A stretch of DNA of 64,000 bases, from positions 18,124,774-18,188,773 of the forward strand of contig NC_092195.1 of NCBI RefSeq assembly GCF_043641665.1, read 5' to 3'. The position numbers were made by a program, and so were the translations under genes. This document shows, one piece after another, positions 11,687 through 25,139 of this stretch. Under the pieces are notes generated by a model. That model ran no database searches, was not told the DNA's origin, and saw only the letters and a list, made by a program, of their open reading frames with translations. The number at the start of each line of letters is the position of its first letter. Position 1 is the first letter of the stretch. Source of the stretch: Enoplosus armatus (Eukaryota; Chordata; Actinopteri; Centrarchiformes; Enoplosidae).

Positions 11687-14600
11687 ATGGCGGAGGAACT
11701 GCTGGAAACAGTGGATAGACTTCAGTCCCGGCTCCTGGAGAATCCAGAGCCTCGAAAGGTAACGACTGTACAGGTCGAGAAAGACCGATTTGGGGTTTAG
11801 CACCGACCATCTCCCGAAATGCGACGGTTTGTCTGTGGTGCCCGTAACGAAGCCGCGGCCACGGCAGTTCTGCGAAAGTCGCAACCGATTTTTAAATGCT
11901 GCGTTTGAGGGCCGCTGTCGGGCTCCGTTTTCTGATGAACAAAAGAGCATTAATTTGATTTTTTTTAAAAAAAATAATAGTTCTAAAACAAGAGCAGCAG
12001 ATGAAGGCGTCCTGCATTCAAGTAAAAGTACAAAATTATTAGCATCAAAATATACTTAAAGTACCAAAAAGTAAAAGTACACATTATGCAGAATGACCCA
12101 TTTCAGAAAAATGTATATTATTGGATTTTATGTTTATATGTGTACATCACTTTAATGTTGCAGCTGGTAAAGATGAGGCTAATTTAATTATTTGATATAC
12201 TGCTGGGTAGTTTGTGTATTTATCCCCTGTTTTATCTTAATCCATGATAATACTGCAAAATGTATTTATTGATTATATTTTTTATTATTAATTTTAATCT
12301 GCAAAGTAAATAGTAACTTAACTTATTAAATGCAGTAGGTAAAAAGTAAAAAATACTATGCCTCTGAAATGTAGTGGAGTAGAAGTATAAAGTAGCAGAA
12401 AATAGAAATACTTAAGGAAAGCTCAACATTTTACATAAGTGCATTACTTTCCACCATGAAAAACAGTATTAGTTTTCTGTTGTGGTTGTTTTATTTAACA
12501 CATTTTTGCTTGTTTGGTAAATATTATGCATGTGCGCTCATCTTCCAAATTTTCCGTTTATTAAATGTTTTGCAGAACAGTAAATTTACAAACAACAAGG
12601 CAGTACACATATTATTGCAGATCAATGGGATATGTTTGAGTAGAAAAACGCTCAAAAATACCATCAAGTGTAGAGAACATCAAATTTAATGACAGTTTGT
12701 GAATGATGCATTTGTGTATATCAGTACATTTTCCAGATTCTCCTTCATCACCAGTCCATACATTATATATACATGTGATTGGAGCTCACTAGACATTTTA
12801 CTTACATTTGCTAAATTAAGTTCTTTAAAATTAATAGTTTAGAAGGATCCATATCAAGACAGTACTTTGTTGACTAGGTTTGGACATGAACATTAATCCT
12901 TACAATTTCAGCATTTCCGACAGCATGTGAAGGCATCATGTGAAACGTCACGATAATTAAGGGGTTTTAACTAGTTATAACGTACTTCTTTAACCGAGGC
13001 TATTAGCTAATACTAACACCTGACAGCTTGGTATAATAACTGCTCATTGATACTCTATCAATTATTAAAATAATAGCGTCAACCGCAACGTAATTTATCA
13101 TTTAACGAAACTCGGGGCCAGAGTAGCCGTTAGCCATCAAGCTAACCATTACGTTAGTGCGGAAAGTACTGACAGTTACAGCGACTCCAGGCCTCTAATG
13201 GTGAACTGATTTAGCGCATATCAATATATACCGCAGTTGCACATCACTGCTCTGGGATCTGCTCTTAAAATGTTGAAAATGAATAGCGGATAAATGATTA
13301 TTAACAATGTCCGACCTCCCCTTTGTTTACTTTCTCTGCTGATATGTAACCTGTATCTGCCCCCCAAAACAAAGCAGTCGTGATGTGTGTGATAGGTTTG
13401 ATTAACAGAAGCCATGTTCCGGTTTAAAGAAGTAATAATTGTAGTATAAATAATGAAATCTGATCTCAGTGATTTTACTACAGCCCTGCCCTGTTAGGCC
13501 ACGACATCGTTCAGTCTCCATGACGCAGGGCTGTGAAATGTTTTCCAGTGTGATTCAGCCTGTTTAATTGAACAATTAGAAGGTCAGGAATAGAGCTCCT
13601 CCACCACCAGGTATACATTTTTAATACAAAAATAATGTGAGCAAAGGCGGTCCTCATTTGAGAATATCTTCATGTGAATCATCCTGAAGGGAGAACAAGT
13701 GGTTGAGATTATGTTCAGATATGTTAATATATATATTTGATTACTTCATTTTAGCATATTCACACAAAAGCCAGCATAAAGATTTGTTTTTAATAATGAT
13801 ATGATGATGATCGATTATTATTGTCATTTTTTATATTTATTTATTTTCATTTTCTAAAGGCCTAGGTTGTCACTTTTAATGTATTCCTTGTACCTAATCA
13901 TGAGCACTGCTGTGTTGCTTCTTCTGCTGTTTCCAAGTCCAAATAGGAGAGGACAATATAAATAAAATCCTTTCTCACTGTAATTTTGTACCACAATGTC
14001 AATATATATCGTATTATATTGTAGTTAGTTATTTAATTGACCTAAATATTGCAATGTAAACAAACTAAATATTTAGTTCCAAACAATATTCCATGTACAC
14101 AATTCAACACATAGATAAAATTATATTTAAAGTACATTTTCTAATAAATCTATTGAGAAAGTTTGACATTAAAATAATCTTAAGTCAAGGTTCACTTGCT
14201 AGCTTTTTTACGTTGCTATCAACCCCATATCTTGCTCTAAATTAGCAGGTGGAGAGTTAGCTCTGCTGTTGTGACGTGACCTAACCATTGAACTTGTGTG
14301 CTAACAGGTATATATATAGTATATGTATACTCTTACATGAGTAAATGATGATGTTACTACATTTTTTCTCTTGTTTTTCCAGCTACTAAAGACTTTCAAA
14401 AGACTGGGGGAACTTCCCATGACTGTGGACATACTGGTGGTAAGGATTTGTTCACATCCTCTTGATTACCAAACTAGAGTGTCGGCCAATAAAAAGACGA
14501 ATATAATGCTGCAGCAGTGAAAGTGTTTAAGCTCCAGTGGCCTGCTTGGACCTCAGAGTCAGACAGATGAGATCAGTAGATAACCAGTTTGGGAAGCTGC

Positions 14601-17600
14601 TCTTTAGCATTTAATCCTCGACTACTCCAATAAATTATAAGATATAACACAGTGGTAGTGGTGTGCAGCTCCCAGCAGTGAAGTGGAGCTTTGCTGGGAA
14701 CACAAAATGCCTTCCTTCCTCAGTCACTCAGTCCGGTGCAATTTATTTGAATTATCAGCACAGCCTCAACATGTTTCTGACCAATCAGATCACTCAGCTG
14801 AAGCTGCCAAAGATATGATAACCGCTGTAAAAGTAAAATTCACTCTGCAGCTCACAGACGAACACATATAGACAAAAATATAAGAGGATGTCAGACACTT
14901 CTCGTGACATCTACCCACAGTAAGACTTTTAGAGAGATTTCATTAACTTTGCCTTGTGGTGTTGGATTAAATAAGTAAATCTGGGCTTAAATGATTGAAG
15001 AAAGAGAGTGATCAGTGTCCATGTTTTCATTTTTGTTTTTGTTCTCTCGAAGGAAACTGGAGTCGGGAAGACTGTGAATTCTTTTAGGAAACATCAAGTA
15101 GCTGGAGAGGTGGCAAAAAGCCTCGTAGCCAAATGGAAGAAACTGGTTCCTCAGTCTGCAGACAGGTATGTCCTGCGTATTTGTGCCTAGACATGCAAAC
15201 AGTAGTAACAAGTGCTTTAGCTCCCGTGTATGTCCCTGTATACTGTATGTCTCTGTTCCTGCAATTCTATACAATGGAGATGTTCAACCAATCTTAAATT
15301 AGGAGCCCCTTGAAATAAAGCAATCTCTACATGTGACTCATCGTTACCAGTTTGTCTGTTGCAGGAGTCTTAAACTCAAATTGAGTGGAGGCCAAGTTGT
15401 TCTCTCCTTTTTGAGCACATAGTGGAAAAATATCCCTTCTTTTCTAATAAATAAACTCAAATTACGTTCAACTGTTTTGAGTCACATGCTGCTGAGATGC
15501 TGTTCCTGAGGACAGACAGGATACAACAGGAAGTAGTCGCATTAAACTCCAGGAAAATTTTTTATATACCACGGTACAATTCCACTGAAAGAACAATAAC
15601 ACAAGACAATAATATTGATTTCTCTGCCAGACATTTTACTAATACATCAAGTTTGTGTTGAAGTTCTGCGGTTGAGTCAAACACTTCGTCTTTCTACCTC
15701 AGACCCACCAACAGCCACGTCAAAGAGGCATCGCGGTCGCACACACACTCTCGAGGCCCAGAGGCAGCTGGTGGAGGAGGCCACAGACGCACCCGGGAGC
15801 CCTCCCCTGAGGAAGAGCCCTCCTACATTGAAGAGGAGGAAGAAGAGGAGGAAGAGGAGGAGGTGAGGGGCTATCACACGAACTACTCACCCTCACCTCC
15901 TCAACACGCGCAGTACAGCCCTCCACAGCGAGGAGGCTACCAGTCGGACGAGTACGAGAGCCCGGAGCCTGAGCTGGAGCCTGAGCCTGAGCTGGAGCCT
16001 GAGCCTGAGCCGGAGCCTGAGCCTGAGCCTGAGCCAGAGCCTAGTCCCCCTCCACCTCGCAAAGAGGTCCGCCACGCCAAACCAAACAAAGAACCCAACA
16101 AAAACCATCACCACGGTTCCCACAGCGACAGAAACAGCGACAGAAACAGGGACAGAGACGAGGAAAGGCGGCAGCGCCACGCACAGATGAGTAGCGATCG
16201 CGGAGGAGGAGAAGGAGGTGAAGGAAAGAAACGCAGCGTAGACCGAGAGAGTCCAGTACAAAAGTCTGCAAAGCACAGCAGGAAGTCCACCACACATGAG
16301 GGCAAGAGGGAAGAGAAGAAGAAAGGAGGAGATGACGGTGAGTGTGTTTGTGTTTGATGGAAGAGGTTCACTGTGACACTTCTGCCAGAGATACCTCTGT
16401 GATATCAACTGTTTAGAGCAAGAGACATCTTCCTGTTTGTTTTCTGAGCACAGACCCCCCCCCCTCCCTCTTACCACTGTTAGAATAAATATATAAATAG
16501 GTATAGATCAGACTCTATATATTCTATATATATTTAATATTAAAAGAGTACTCCAGCCATCAAAGCATCATACTCTTACAACATTGTCGGACACACGATG
16601 GACAGCTTTAAAAAAGGATCAAAATCAATGCAGCAGAATAAGAGATACCGTTTTGTTTTTTTTATTCAATACATTCTTCTTTCTTGCCAAAACCTGGCTC
16701 CTACATTACCCACAATGCCATTCGACCGGCAGACCCAACTGACGCTGACTCATCACTATCAGTTTCAAATTGAAAAAAAAAATGGCCTTCACTTTCATCT
16801 TTTTCTCAACAAAAACCTAAAACAAAACGTTGCGTCAAAACCTTGAATCTAAATAACAATTTCTTCCTGTTGTACGGTAAACATTGATGTCTCATAATCT
16901 AATCGGGTATAGGCCACGAGATGGAGTGACACATCATTGTGTCTTCTTAAAGCTGATGATAAATAAAGCTGGACTCTAACACAATAGAAAGGATGAGTTA
17001 CTAAGCAGAGAGCAGTTACTTCCCAGTGTGTTTATGTTTGGGAAGCAGAGATCAGTTAATTACAGTTTGCTTGCAGCAAAGGTCTCTGATAGATTAGACC
17101 ATTTTACTGTGAAGACTTTACGCTGGTTTTTAAGCTCCGGAGCTGCAATTGCAAATACAAAGTTCACATTTCTTCTACTTTTAATCAGTATAGAAGCCAA
17201 AATAATGATTATGTGTTTATTAGATGATTAGTTGTGCAGCTCTGTGTACCAGAAAATATGTCTCTGTTTTATCAGCTCATGAAATGTGGCCACAACAGAG
17301 AGCGACATCCTGTACTGAGATACTGTAGATACAACGTGTTTGTTAGTAACTCTGCTGGCAGGAAGCGACAAACCAGAATTTATAAGCAAAATGCAAAGTT
17401 TCCTAAACAACAGTGAGTTATACACATAAACATTTAGATGTTTTAATACTGTGAATTGATTACAAAGCATCCCAAACAGCCTGTTGTGGAAGAAGTACTC
17501 AGATACTTTACTTGAGTAAAAGTAGTAATACTACAGTGTAAAAGTACTCCTTCACAAGTAAAAGTCCTTCATTCAAAATCTTACTAACATAAAAGTACAA

Positions 17601-20600
17601 CAGTATTAGCATCAAAATATACTAGTACCAAAAGTAAAAGTACTCGTTATGCAGAATGGCTCATTTCACAGTCATATATTATATTACTGGATTGTAAATA
17701 TTGATGCATTCATGTGTTCATCACTTTAATGTTGCAGCTGATAGAAGAGGGGCGAATTATAATTTATATACTGCTGGGTAGCTTAACCTATAATAATATA
17801 TTTGTATTAACTACTAAATCTGTAAAGTAACTGAAGATATCAAATAAATGTAGTGGAGTAAAAAGTACAGTATTTGTCTATATGTAGTGGAGTTGATGTA
17901 TAAAGTAGAATTCAATGGAAAAACTCTACACAGTACAGTACATTAAATGTGCTTTCCAATACTGCAAACAGTGTATGTTTGTGTTGCTTAAAGTGAAGCT
18001 GAAACAGTTATTGTAGTCGATTAATCAATTAGTCAATCAACAGAAAATAAAAGAAAATAATACAAATTTTGCATTTTAATAATTCAAATGGTTTTTCAAG
18101 CAAAAATGTCAAACATTTGTTGGTTCCAGGTTTTTTGAATGTGAAGATTTCCTGCTTTTCTTTGTCACGTGATAATAAACTGAATATCTGTGGGTTTTGA
18201 TCCTGATTTCCCATGATTCACTGCTTCCTCTGACTTTTCCATTTGCCTCTGCGTTTCCAGGGCGACCGCGGGCGAAGGACTCTCCGTCCAAGGAGGAGGA
18301 CGAATCCTTCGAGACTCCCACCATGTCCTTCGAGTCTTTTCTCACATACGACGCCCCGTCTGTCAAGAAGAAGAAGAAGCAGCCATCATCATCATCATCC
18401 TCGTCACACAGTCGACCGGCTCACTCCACGTCGTCTTCCCATCGTACACGCGCCTCCCCTCCGCCGCCTGCACCCTCCTCTTCCTCCTCTTCCTCTAAAG
18501 TGAGCAAGGCTAACGGCACTCAGAGTACCAAGAGGCCACATTCAGGCTCCAGTTCGGCTGCAGCGACACCAGAAAAACGCAAGAGGGTAAGAACCGCAGC
18601 AGAGAAGCAGCTTTAACTCGTTGTGCGATTTGACTGCTCTTCTCTGCCAGCTAACTCTTCATCTGTTATATGTAAAAGTTTGAAAAGTTATTTGCAGATC
18701 CCGCCTGCGGATGTTAACCTCACGTTGTTTGCAGGTGGTTGAGGCTGTTCCGACTCTTCCTGAAATCCCTCTGCCAGTGATCCAACCCAATTACAGACCT
18801 CTGCCCTCCATCGACGTCACACCGCTGTCCCCTCAGAGACGGAAAGGTAAGGCCCTCACCTGGACCGTAATTCATTATTATTATCATCGTCATCATTATT
18901 AAGGTGTCATGTTATCATTTTACACATTTCACATTTCAAAGCAAGATGTACTTAAAAACTCACAAAATTAGTTATGCAAATGTGGTCTAAACTAATGACA
19001 GCTCCAAGAAAATGTCCACGTTAATAAAGAAACAAGTGTGTCATAGCAAAGCGTTTGCACTACAGGTCCAAAACCCTCCCTCTCTCCTGTCTTACTGACA
19101 ATGCTTTAGTCATCTATGAATGTCAGTGGAGCTGAACAGATGATTTGATATGACTGAACATTCATGAAAAATGCCGTAAAAGTCAGTTGGTCATTTCAGT
19201 GATGAATATTTTGTACGTCTCAACACTGTAACTGAAACAGTTATACTGTAAACCTCAGAGGCTCCTGACTCGTTCAGACTCACTTGAACATAATTTGGTT
19301 GTCAAATACCAAAACGTTGGCGTGACATGTACGAACAACAGTGTTTTTGCATCAATGTAAATTCTGATCGAGTTGTTGTTAAACTGTTCTGTTCCCCTCT
19401 GCCTCCAGCCCGGCTCTGTGTCTGACTTCCCTCTCGCTTTTCTCCCTTCTTTACTTTCAGTTCCTGTCTGCAACGACGAGGAGGACGCCGGCTTCACAGG
19501 GAAGCGATTCAACTCCAAGATGGTGGTCTACTCAGGATCGAAGACCTCTTACTTGCCCAGGATGATGACTTTGTATGAGCAGTGCATCCGTGTGCTGCAG
19601 AACAACATTGATTGTGAGTGGAGCGGCTGTTTGTTCTTTTATGTTCACATCATGAGCAACAATCTACAAAACACTGAGTCTCCCAGCAGATGGCACTAGA
19701 GCACTCATAGATGTATACCATAAAATCAGCACTAAAATGTATTTATAACGTTTTTTTATTCTGCATTAAATATTACGCTGAGGAATTTCATGTCAAGTGG
19801 AGAAAAAGAGGGGCGGGGCTCACCACAAAGTATAAAACATAAACAGAAATCCTACACAAACAACGGGCAAATGTTTGAGAGTCAATGTGTACTCCTCTGT
19901 GGTCACTTCTCACCCCACCCGGCTGTTATCCCAAGGTGTGTAAAACAATTGAACACTACTGCACAGATGTGACTGTTGGGTGTCTCTGTGCTCTTTCAGC
20001 CATCGCTGAGGTGGGAGGAGTGCCCTTTGAGATCCTGGAGCCGGTGCTGGAGCGATGTACACCAGAGCAGCTGTATCGCATCGAGCAGAGCAACCAGGTA
20101 ACACACACTTGTGTGTCTTTCTATACTTGTGAGGACTCTCATGACTTAATGCTAGCCCCCAGTCCCGCTAACTTTAACCATTACAACGAAATGCTTCTGT
20201 AGATTTTCTAAAGAGGTCAAAACTCCAGCAACAGTTGTAGAATTAAGATATAAACTCTATTGTGAGACCAACGTGTTTCGGCTTGTGGGCTTCATCAGGG
20301 TCGTCCAAATGAAATCCCTTAAAAATAATCTTTTCAAAAGTGCTTGTGTCTACAGCCAGCACAGTACTTCATGGTGCTGTTGTCCCTGATCAGGTGTGAC
20401 TCACAGTAGATGTATACATTAGTTTGTATACCAACAAAAATCTGGAGGAAAAAGCACAAGTACAAAGTGTAGGAAACCTGGAAAGACTGATGTTTTCCCT
20501 CCTCCTTCAGTGGTTTACTGAGGAATCTGACGACCTGTGGATGCGTCACTGTCAGCGGGACTTTAAGCGGGAGTCTCCTCAGGAGTACGAGTCGTGGAGG

Positions 20601-22195
20601 GAGATGTATCTGAGGCTGCACGACGAGCGCGAAGAGCGACTGAGGCTGCTCACCCAGAACATCTCGTCTGCGCATGCCAACAAGCCAAAAGGTTGGAGAA
20701 ACTTTAACTGACTGATGCTTTGAATCTGAAATAACTCCTTTGTGATGTTTATGGTGACAACCTGCTGCAGGAGTCACTTTTTAATGAGTGGTGGAATGTA
20801 ACTAAGTACATTCACAGTACAACTCAAGTACTGTACTTAAATACAAATGTGAGGTACTGCTTTTTATTTTCATGCCACTTTCAATGCAGGACCTTTACAT
20901 CTGACAGTATTTTTATAGTGTGGTACTCGTACTTTCACTTTAGTGAAGCATCTGAATACGTCCTCCAACACTGCTTTTTGTTTTATGTTAATCAGCACTT
21001 GGAAGTGGCATAAATAAATTCAATGTCACAGACTGGTGTTGAATGTTTATTCATGAAGGTCTTTGTTGTGTTTGTCCTGGCAGGGCGGCAGGTTAAGATG
21101 GCGTTTGTGAATTCTGTCGCCAAGCCGCCGCGTGACGTCCGCCGCCGACAGGAGAGGTTCGGCACCTCTAGTGGTTTGTCCACAGCCGCCTCCACCACAG
21201 CTGCAGCTCCCATCAAGTCAGTATCACATCCAGCAAATTGTTTTAGGTTTATGATTTGAAATTGGTGATGAAGTTACATCGTTGAGATGCACAAGGTTTT
21301 TGCAGGCTGTTAATTATTATGCATTTTGTCTCAGACCTTCATGAAATACTTGGTCATTATGTGAACCTAAATTTTTCAATGGGTGTCCGACTGTCCTATC
21401 TACCAGATTTACTTACTGTTTACATACATTTTGAAAAATAAACGTATTTTCCTAATTTTATGAATGTTATATGTTGTCTCCAATTTCACCAATATTGCTG
21501 ACACAAGCGGACTTCAAGATAGATATCCACCTCCTGTTAATTAATGACATTCAAACTCATTCTGGACAAATATATGTGCATATTTAAATCAGTCTTTAAA
21601 CACAATAATTTGATGAAGACAACATTTTAAAATGCATACAATACCTAATTAATTAGCCATGCATTTAAAACATTAAATATTCATGTTCATAAAAAGGTTA
21701 TTTTTCTATTACTATTTCAAGATGTCACTTCACCCTCTGGGAAAGTGTGAAAAATATTTTCTGATATTTTATAGATAAAATGATGAATCAATTAATTGAG
21801 TCCATCACTTAGTTTGTTTTATTTTATTTTTTCACCACAGTCACGGTCCCTTTTGTCACTTCCTGTGTCTTTCAGAATAAGACCAGCTACCACAGACTAC
21901 TCTGGTGAATCGAGCCGCTCCTCTTCCTCCCAACAAGACCCTCCTCCCAGCTCGTCTCGCTCCTCAGCACCAGGTGGAGGAGGAGGAGGACATGTCGCCC
22001 GTGACAAGCCACAGGTCAAAAGTAAGTGTGTGTGTTAACGGTCCTGAGCCAGAGTTTAGGATCATAAAGTAACCAGAATTGTGTTTAGAGTTCTTTTAAA
22101 TCTCACAACCTTTTTGTTCTCGTCCTCTGGCAGAAATCGCCCCCATGATGGCCAAAACTATCAAAGCTTTCAAGAACAGATTCTCCCGCCGATAG
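11687..22195 (+). CDS. eloa: Elongin A (transcription elongation factor B subunit 3)
   Basis: Twelve exons join in frame: 11687-11758, 14383-14439, 15053-15165, 15703-16337, 18261-18586, 18735-18846, 19461-19613, 20000-20097, 20511-20691, 21084-21216, 21876-22021, 22134-22195 (2088 nt, 695 aa; human is about 770). Residues 1-80 form the TFIIS N-terminal (LW) helical domain. Residues ~81-400 are a disordered charged linker with EP repeats, K-rich and Ser-rich runs. Residues ~405-425 hold the conserved [21 protein letters not shown] box [10 protein letters not shown] (475-484) binds elongin B/C. An F-box-like stretch follows ([20 protein letters not shown]), then [12 protein letters not shown]. 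The C-terminus [13 protein letters not shown] is diagnostic. Elongin A stimulates Pol II elongation and acts in a cullin-5 ligase that ubiquitinates stalled Pol II. Exon 10 uses a weaker GTCAGT donor. Confidence 0.96.
11759..14382. other. eloa intron 1
   Basis: 2.6 kb first intron. Besides the MITE listed above it is AT-rich DNA with no recognisable gene; GTAACG donor and a T-rich TTTTTCCAG acceptor. Confidence 0.75.
12018..12457. mobile_element. hAT-like MITE in eloa intron 1
   Basis: Runs from TCAAGTAAAAGTAC through GCATCAAAATATACTTAAAG, ATTATGCAGAATGACCCATT and AATGTAGTGGAGTAGAAG to the end TTTCCACCATG. Nearly full length but with worn ends. Confidence 0.85.
15958..16037 (+). repeat. eloa: GAGCCT/GAGCTG coding hexamer repeat in eloa exon 4
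   Basis: About 13 copies of a six-base word (GAGCCT, with GAGCTG and GAGCCG variants) encode an acidic Glu-Pro/Glu-Leu run within the disordered linker. A shorter GAGGAA run encoding poly-Glu lies just before it (15830-15860). Length change here would stay in frame. Confidence 0.9.
17483..17967. mobile_element. hAT-like MITE in eloa intron 4
   Basis: Starts TGTTGTGGAAGAAGTACTCA, a worn CAGTGGTGGAA end. It carries the words TTACTTGAGTAAAAGTAG, AGCATCAAAATATACTAG and TTTAATGTTGCAGCTG, and ends near GTGCTTTCCAATACTG. Near full length. Confidence 0.85.
18000..18232. repeat. Dispersed teleost repeat (ATTAATCGATTAG family) abutting eloa exon 5
   Basis: Words such as GTCGATTAATCAATTAGTC and TGAATGTGAAGATTTCCTGC belong to a widespread fish inverted-end repeat. 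It reaches to within about 30 bases of the exon 5 acceptor, so the branch point region may be repeat-derived. Confidence 0.55.
20225..20320. repeat. Short dispersed repeat fragment in eloa intron 8
   Basis: Contains ACGTGTTTCGGCTTGTGGGC followed by TTCATCAGGG, a wording I recall as a common fish interspersed repeat. Class not known to me. Confidence 0.4.
20787..20975. mobile_element. Short MITE in eloa intron 9 (CAGTGGTGGAATGTAAC type)
   Basis: Left end GAGTGGTGGAATGTAACTAAG and worn right end CGTCCTCCAACACTGC flank about 190 bp. It reads as a shortened, reversed relative of the TACTTGAGTAAATG family. Confidence 0.75.
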
Positions 22196-22284
22196 TGTGA
22201 AAGAGACTGAATGTATTTTATGAATTCCAACTGTTGTTTTTAATTTAAGTTTAGCAAAGTTTTACTGGAAACCCCTTCATCCTT

Positions 22285-22312
22285 ACACACACACACACAC
22301 ACACACACACAC
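22285..22312. repeat. (AC)n microsatellite in eloa 3' UTR
   Basis: About 13 uninterrupted AC units roughly 90 bases after the eloa stop codon. Confidence 0.95.
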
Positions 22313-22550
22313 CATCATCTTTACCCACCAAACATCAAATGACTTTTCAGTATTGGTGGAAAAATGGTTTTGTTTTTTTAAAATTTTATTTTATTTAAGT
22401 GGTGGCATCTGTTTTGGGGGTCTTTAAATAAGTATTTAAATCATAAATGACGTCTGTGTTAAGAAAACTAAATCGCCAACTTTTTACAAGATGCAAAGGA
22501 CACACACAAACGAACAGTCTGTTACTTTTTCTTGTTTAGCAGCAGACTTT

Positions 22551-23133
22551 TTAAAAGGAATAGCTCAGCCTTTTGGGAAATACGCTCATTTGCTTTCTTA
22601 CTGAGAGCGAGATAAGAACATTGATACCACTCTCATGTCTGTACACTATATGAAGCTACAGCCAGCGGTCAGTTAGCTTAGCTTAGCATAAAGACTGCAA
22701 ACAGGGGGACAGCTTGTCTGACTCGGTCCAAAGGTGACGAAGTCCACCTACCAGCTCATCTAAAGCTCAGGAATTAACAATGGGGGTTATGTGCCGAAGT
22801 ATTTCTTTGGCACATAGCCAGGGCCAGTTGCCAGGCAACCAGTGGCGAAGCCAGGAGGTTACCAGTCACAACCACTACACGACTACACTGTTTATACACA
22901 TTGAACAAATGAGATACACTGTATTAATGAGTGAGCTTTGAATGTGCTGGTAGGCAGATGTAGCTATCAAGCTAGCTGTTTCCCCCTGTTTCCAGTCTTT
23001 GTGCTAAGCTAACCGGCTGCTGGCTGGAGCTTCATGATTAGCGTACAGACATGAGAGTGGTATCGATCTTCTCATCTAACTCTTGGCAAGAATGCAAAAA
23101 AGCATATTTCCTAAAATATCAAACTTTTTCTTC
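22551..23133. mobile_element. Inverted-end MITE (TTAAAGGAATAGTTC family)
   Basis: Left part TTAAAAGGAATAGCTCAGCC, then GTTAGCTTAGCTTAGCATAA. Right part CTTTGTGCTAAGCTAACCGG and GGTATCGATCTTCTCATCTAA. The two halves are rough reverse complements, so the single strand can fold back on itself. Non-coding; very common in percomorphs. Confidence 0.85.
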
Positions 23134-25139
23134 ATTGGACAGAAAGAAACCTCATTCTTTTCATTTGAAGAACGTTTTTTGTTACTTTCCATTACGATCA
23201 AATGATACACTACATGAGGAAAACCTTTACACACTCTTGCTTTTTCTTTTAATGGAATGCATGGTGCACGTAAGACTCCACCCGAGACATCAACTGGCTG
23301 GTTAAAGACTCTGCTTTTAAAAGAACATGCATATTTAAACAGGTTTTTCCTGGTGCATTTTTTAATGTGTAGGGCTAAAATGATATCAGTGAACTACACA
23401 TTCACATACACAAACATATTGTAGACTTATTTTAACCCTCCTGTGGCTTCAGATCCTGTTTTCCTGCTGTTGAATGTGTGTGTCCCTGTTTATATCTGCT
23501 TCACTGTGACAAATAGCTTGAGTGAGACTGCAGGAGGAGACTAAGAATGAGGAAAATTGACAATAAGGAAGGGACTTGATAGGACGTCTGCAGCTTCAGT
23601 CTACAACATTGATGAGATGTATTTATTTTCAACACTGGGACCTGGCACCCCACATCATGGGCCTGAAAGGAAGTAGATTAAAATTGTAATTTTATTAGAT
23701 TTTAATAAATGTTATATGGTCATTTTTATTAAAATTGACTTTTTGCCCTTAAAGACTGTGTGTGCAGAAATCTTTTTGTGTGGTATCAAGCAACACAAAC
23801 ATCCGCTTTGTTTCTATTGAACACGAGTGCCACCAAGAGAAATATTAATTTTCTCTCTAAATGACTGAACAAATTCAAAAAGTCAGTGCGGTAACATAGA
23901 AAAACTGTCACTAGACAATGTGAATAATTTTTGTTTTTAACTGCCCATCAGTACTGTTTTCCTTAGAATCATGTAATGTGACATTTATTCCCAATTAAAC
24001 CTACATTTTGTGTATTGCCTTTGTTTCAGTTATCTCTTATCATTAACATCCATGATCTAAATAAATGGTGTCTGTTTTAGTGGTTATGGTTTCCATTAAA
24101 TTGAGTAGGTGTTTAAATCTGCATTTATGGTTTGTTCAAACAGATACTGTAAATTGGTAAAACTATGAGTATTCGAAGGTCGTGCAGCTTTATATTGTTG
24201 GGGTTACTACATGATTAAATGGATAAGAAATAAATACATTTCTTTTAAAATTATGCCTACTTTTTCTTTTGAAATATGCAATACTTTAAATGAAACAATC
24301 TGAGAAGGATAAAAAAAATTGTAGTTGCTTGTCACTAGTATTTTAGCCAATTAGATTTACACTCAAAAATAATAGCTCATTAAATATGAAGCACTGACAT
24401 TTAGAGCTGAATTTTTCAGGCGTTTTTACTTTACGACACTTATAAACGGTTTGCGACACGATTGACTTTTGGTGGTAAGAGATGCGAGCCAATCAGAGAA
24501 CACATGACTTGTGTTTGGTGTTTTGATGCTCATGTAGGTAGAGAGACAACAATGTCGCAGAGAACGATTTCCTGCCAGGCACTCTCCCTTCAAAATAAAA
24601 TACCGGTCTGCACTTCTAAATACATCGCCCAAAGTGAAAGGAAACACCTTCTGAGAACCACCTTCCTTGGGGAAAAAAAGGCATTGGATGCAGCTGTAAG
24701 CACCAGAAAAAGCTAGTAAGTGAACCTTCAGTTTAGTATAGTTTATCACATTTGCATTAGTTTACAATTATTTCCCAAAACACTCAAAATTAGTAATTTA
24801 AAGAATATATAATTTAATAATCATAGAACTTCAAATGCTTATTTAAGTGGAGACCCAAACTGTTCAATATTAATTAAATAAATAAGCACACATTAATAAA
24901 TACAGACAAAATAAAGCCATGTAAAATGTGAAATAATCCAGTACAATCCAAATAATCCTCCTTTTTTTGCAGTGACATGGTTTATAGAAAGATATTTAAT
25001 TTTCCATGATCGTTTTATTTCCTTAGTTTAATTCCACTTTGTATTTATCTAAATTAAGAAAAACAGGGCCCAGACGCTTATGTGGTTGCTCATAGTAGTC
25101 CTTTAAATATAATTTGGACTAATTGCTTGTTTTATTTTG

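Larger units (their letters stand above)
16338..18260. other. eloa intron 4 with repeats
   Basis: 1.9 kb intron. Its left part (16340-17480) shows no clear gene; its right part is occupied by two dispersed repeats listed separately. Confidence 0.75.

Noticed and set aside
15893..16477. 194-codon open frame on the minus strand, rich in Leu and Arg
   Set aside because: Antisense of the GAGCCT repeat and acidic linker of eloa exon 4; its composition is only the mirror of the repeat.
24426..24749. Two overlapping opposite open frames between eloa and pithd1
   Set aside because: No domain, no start context, no splice partners; treated as chance.
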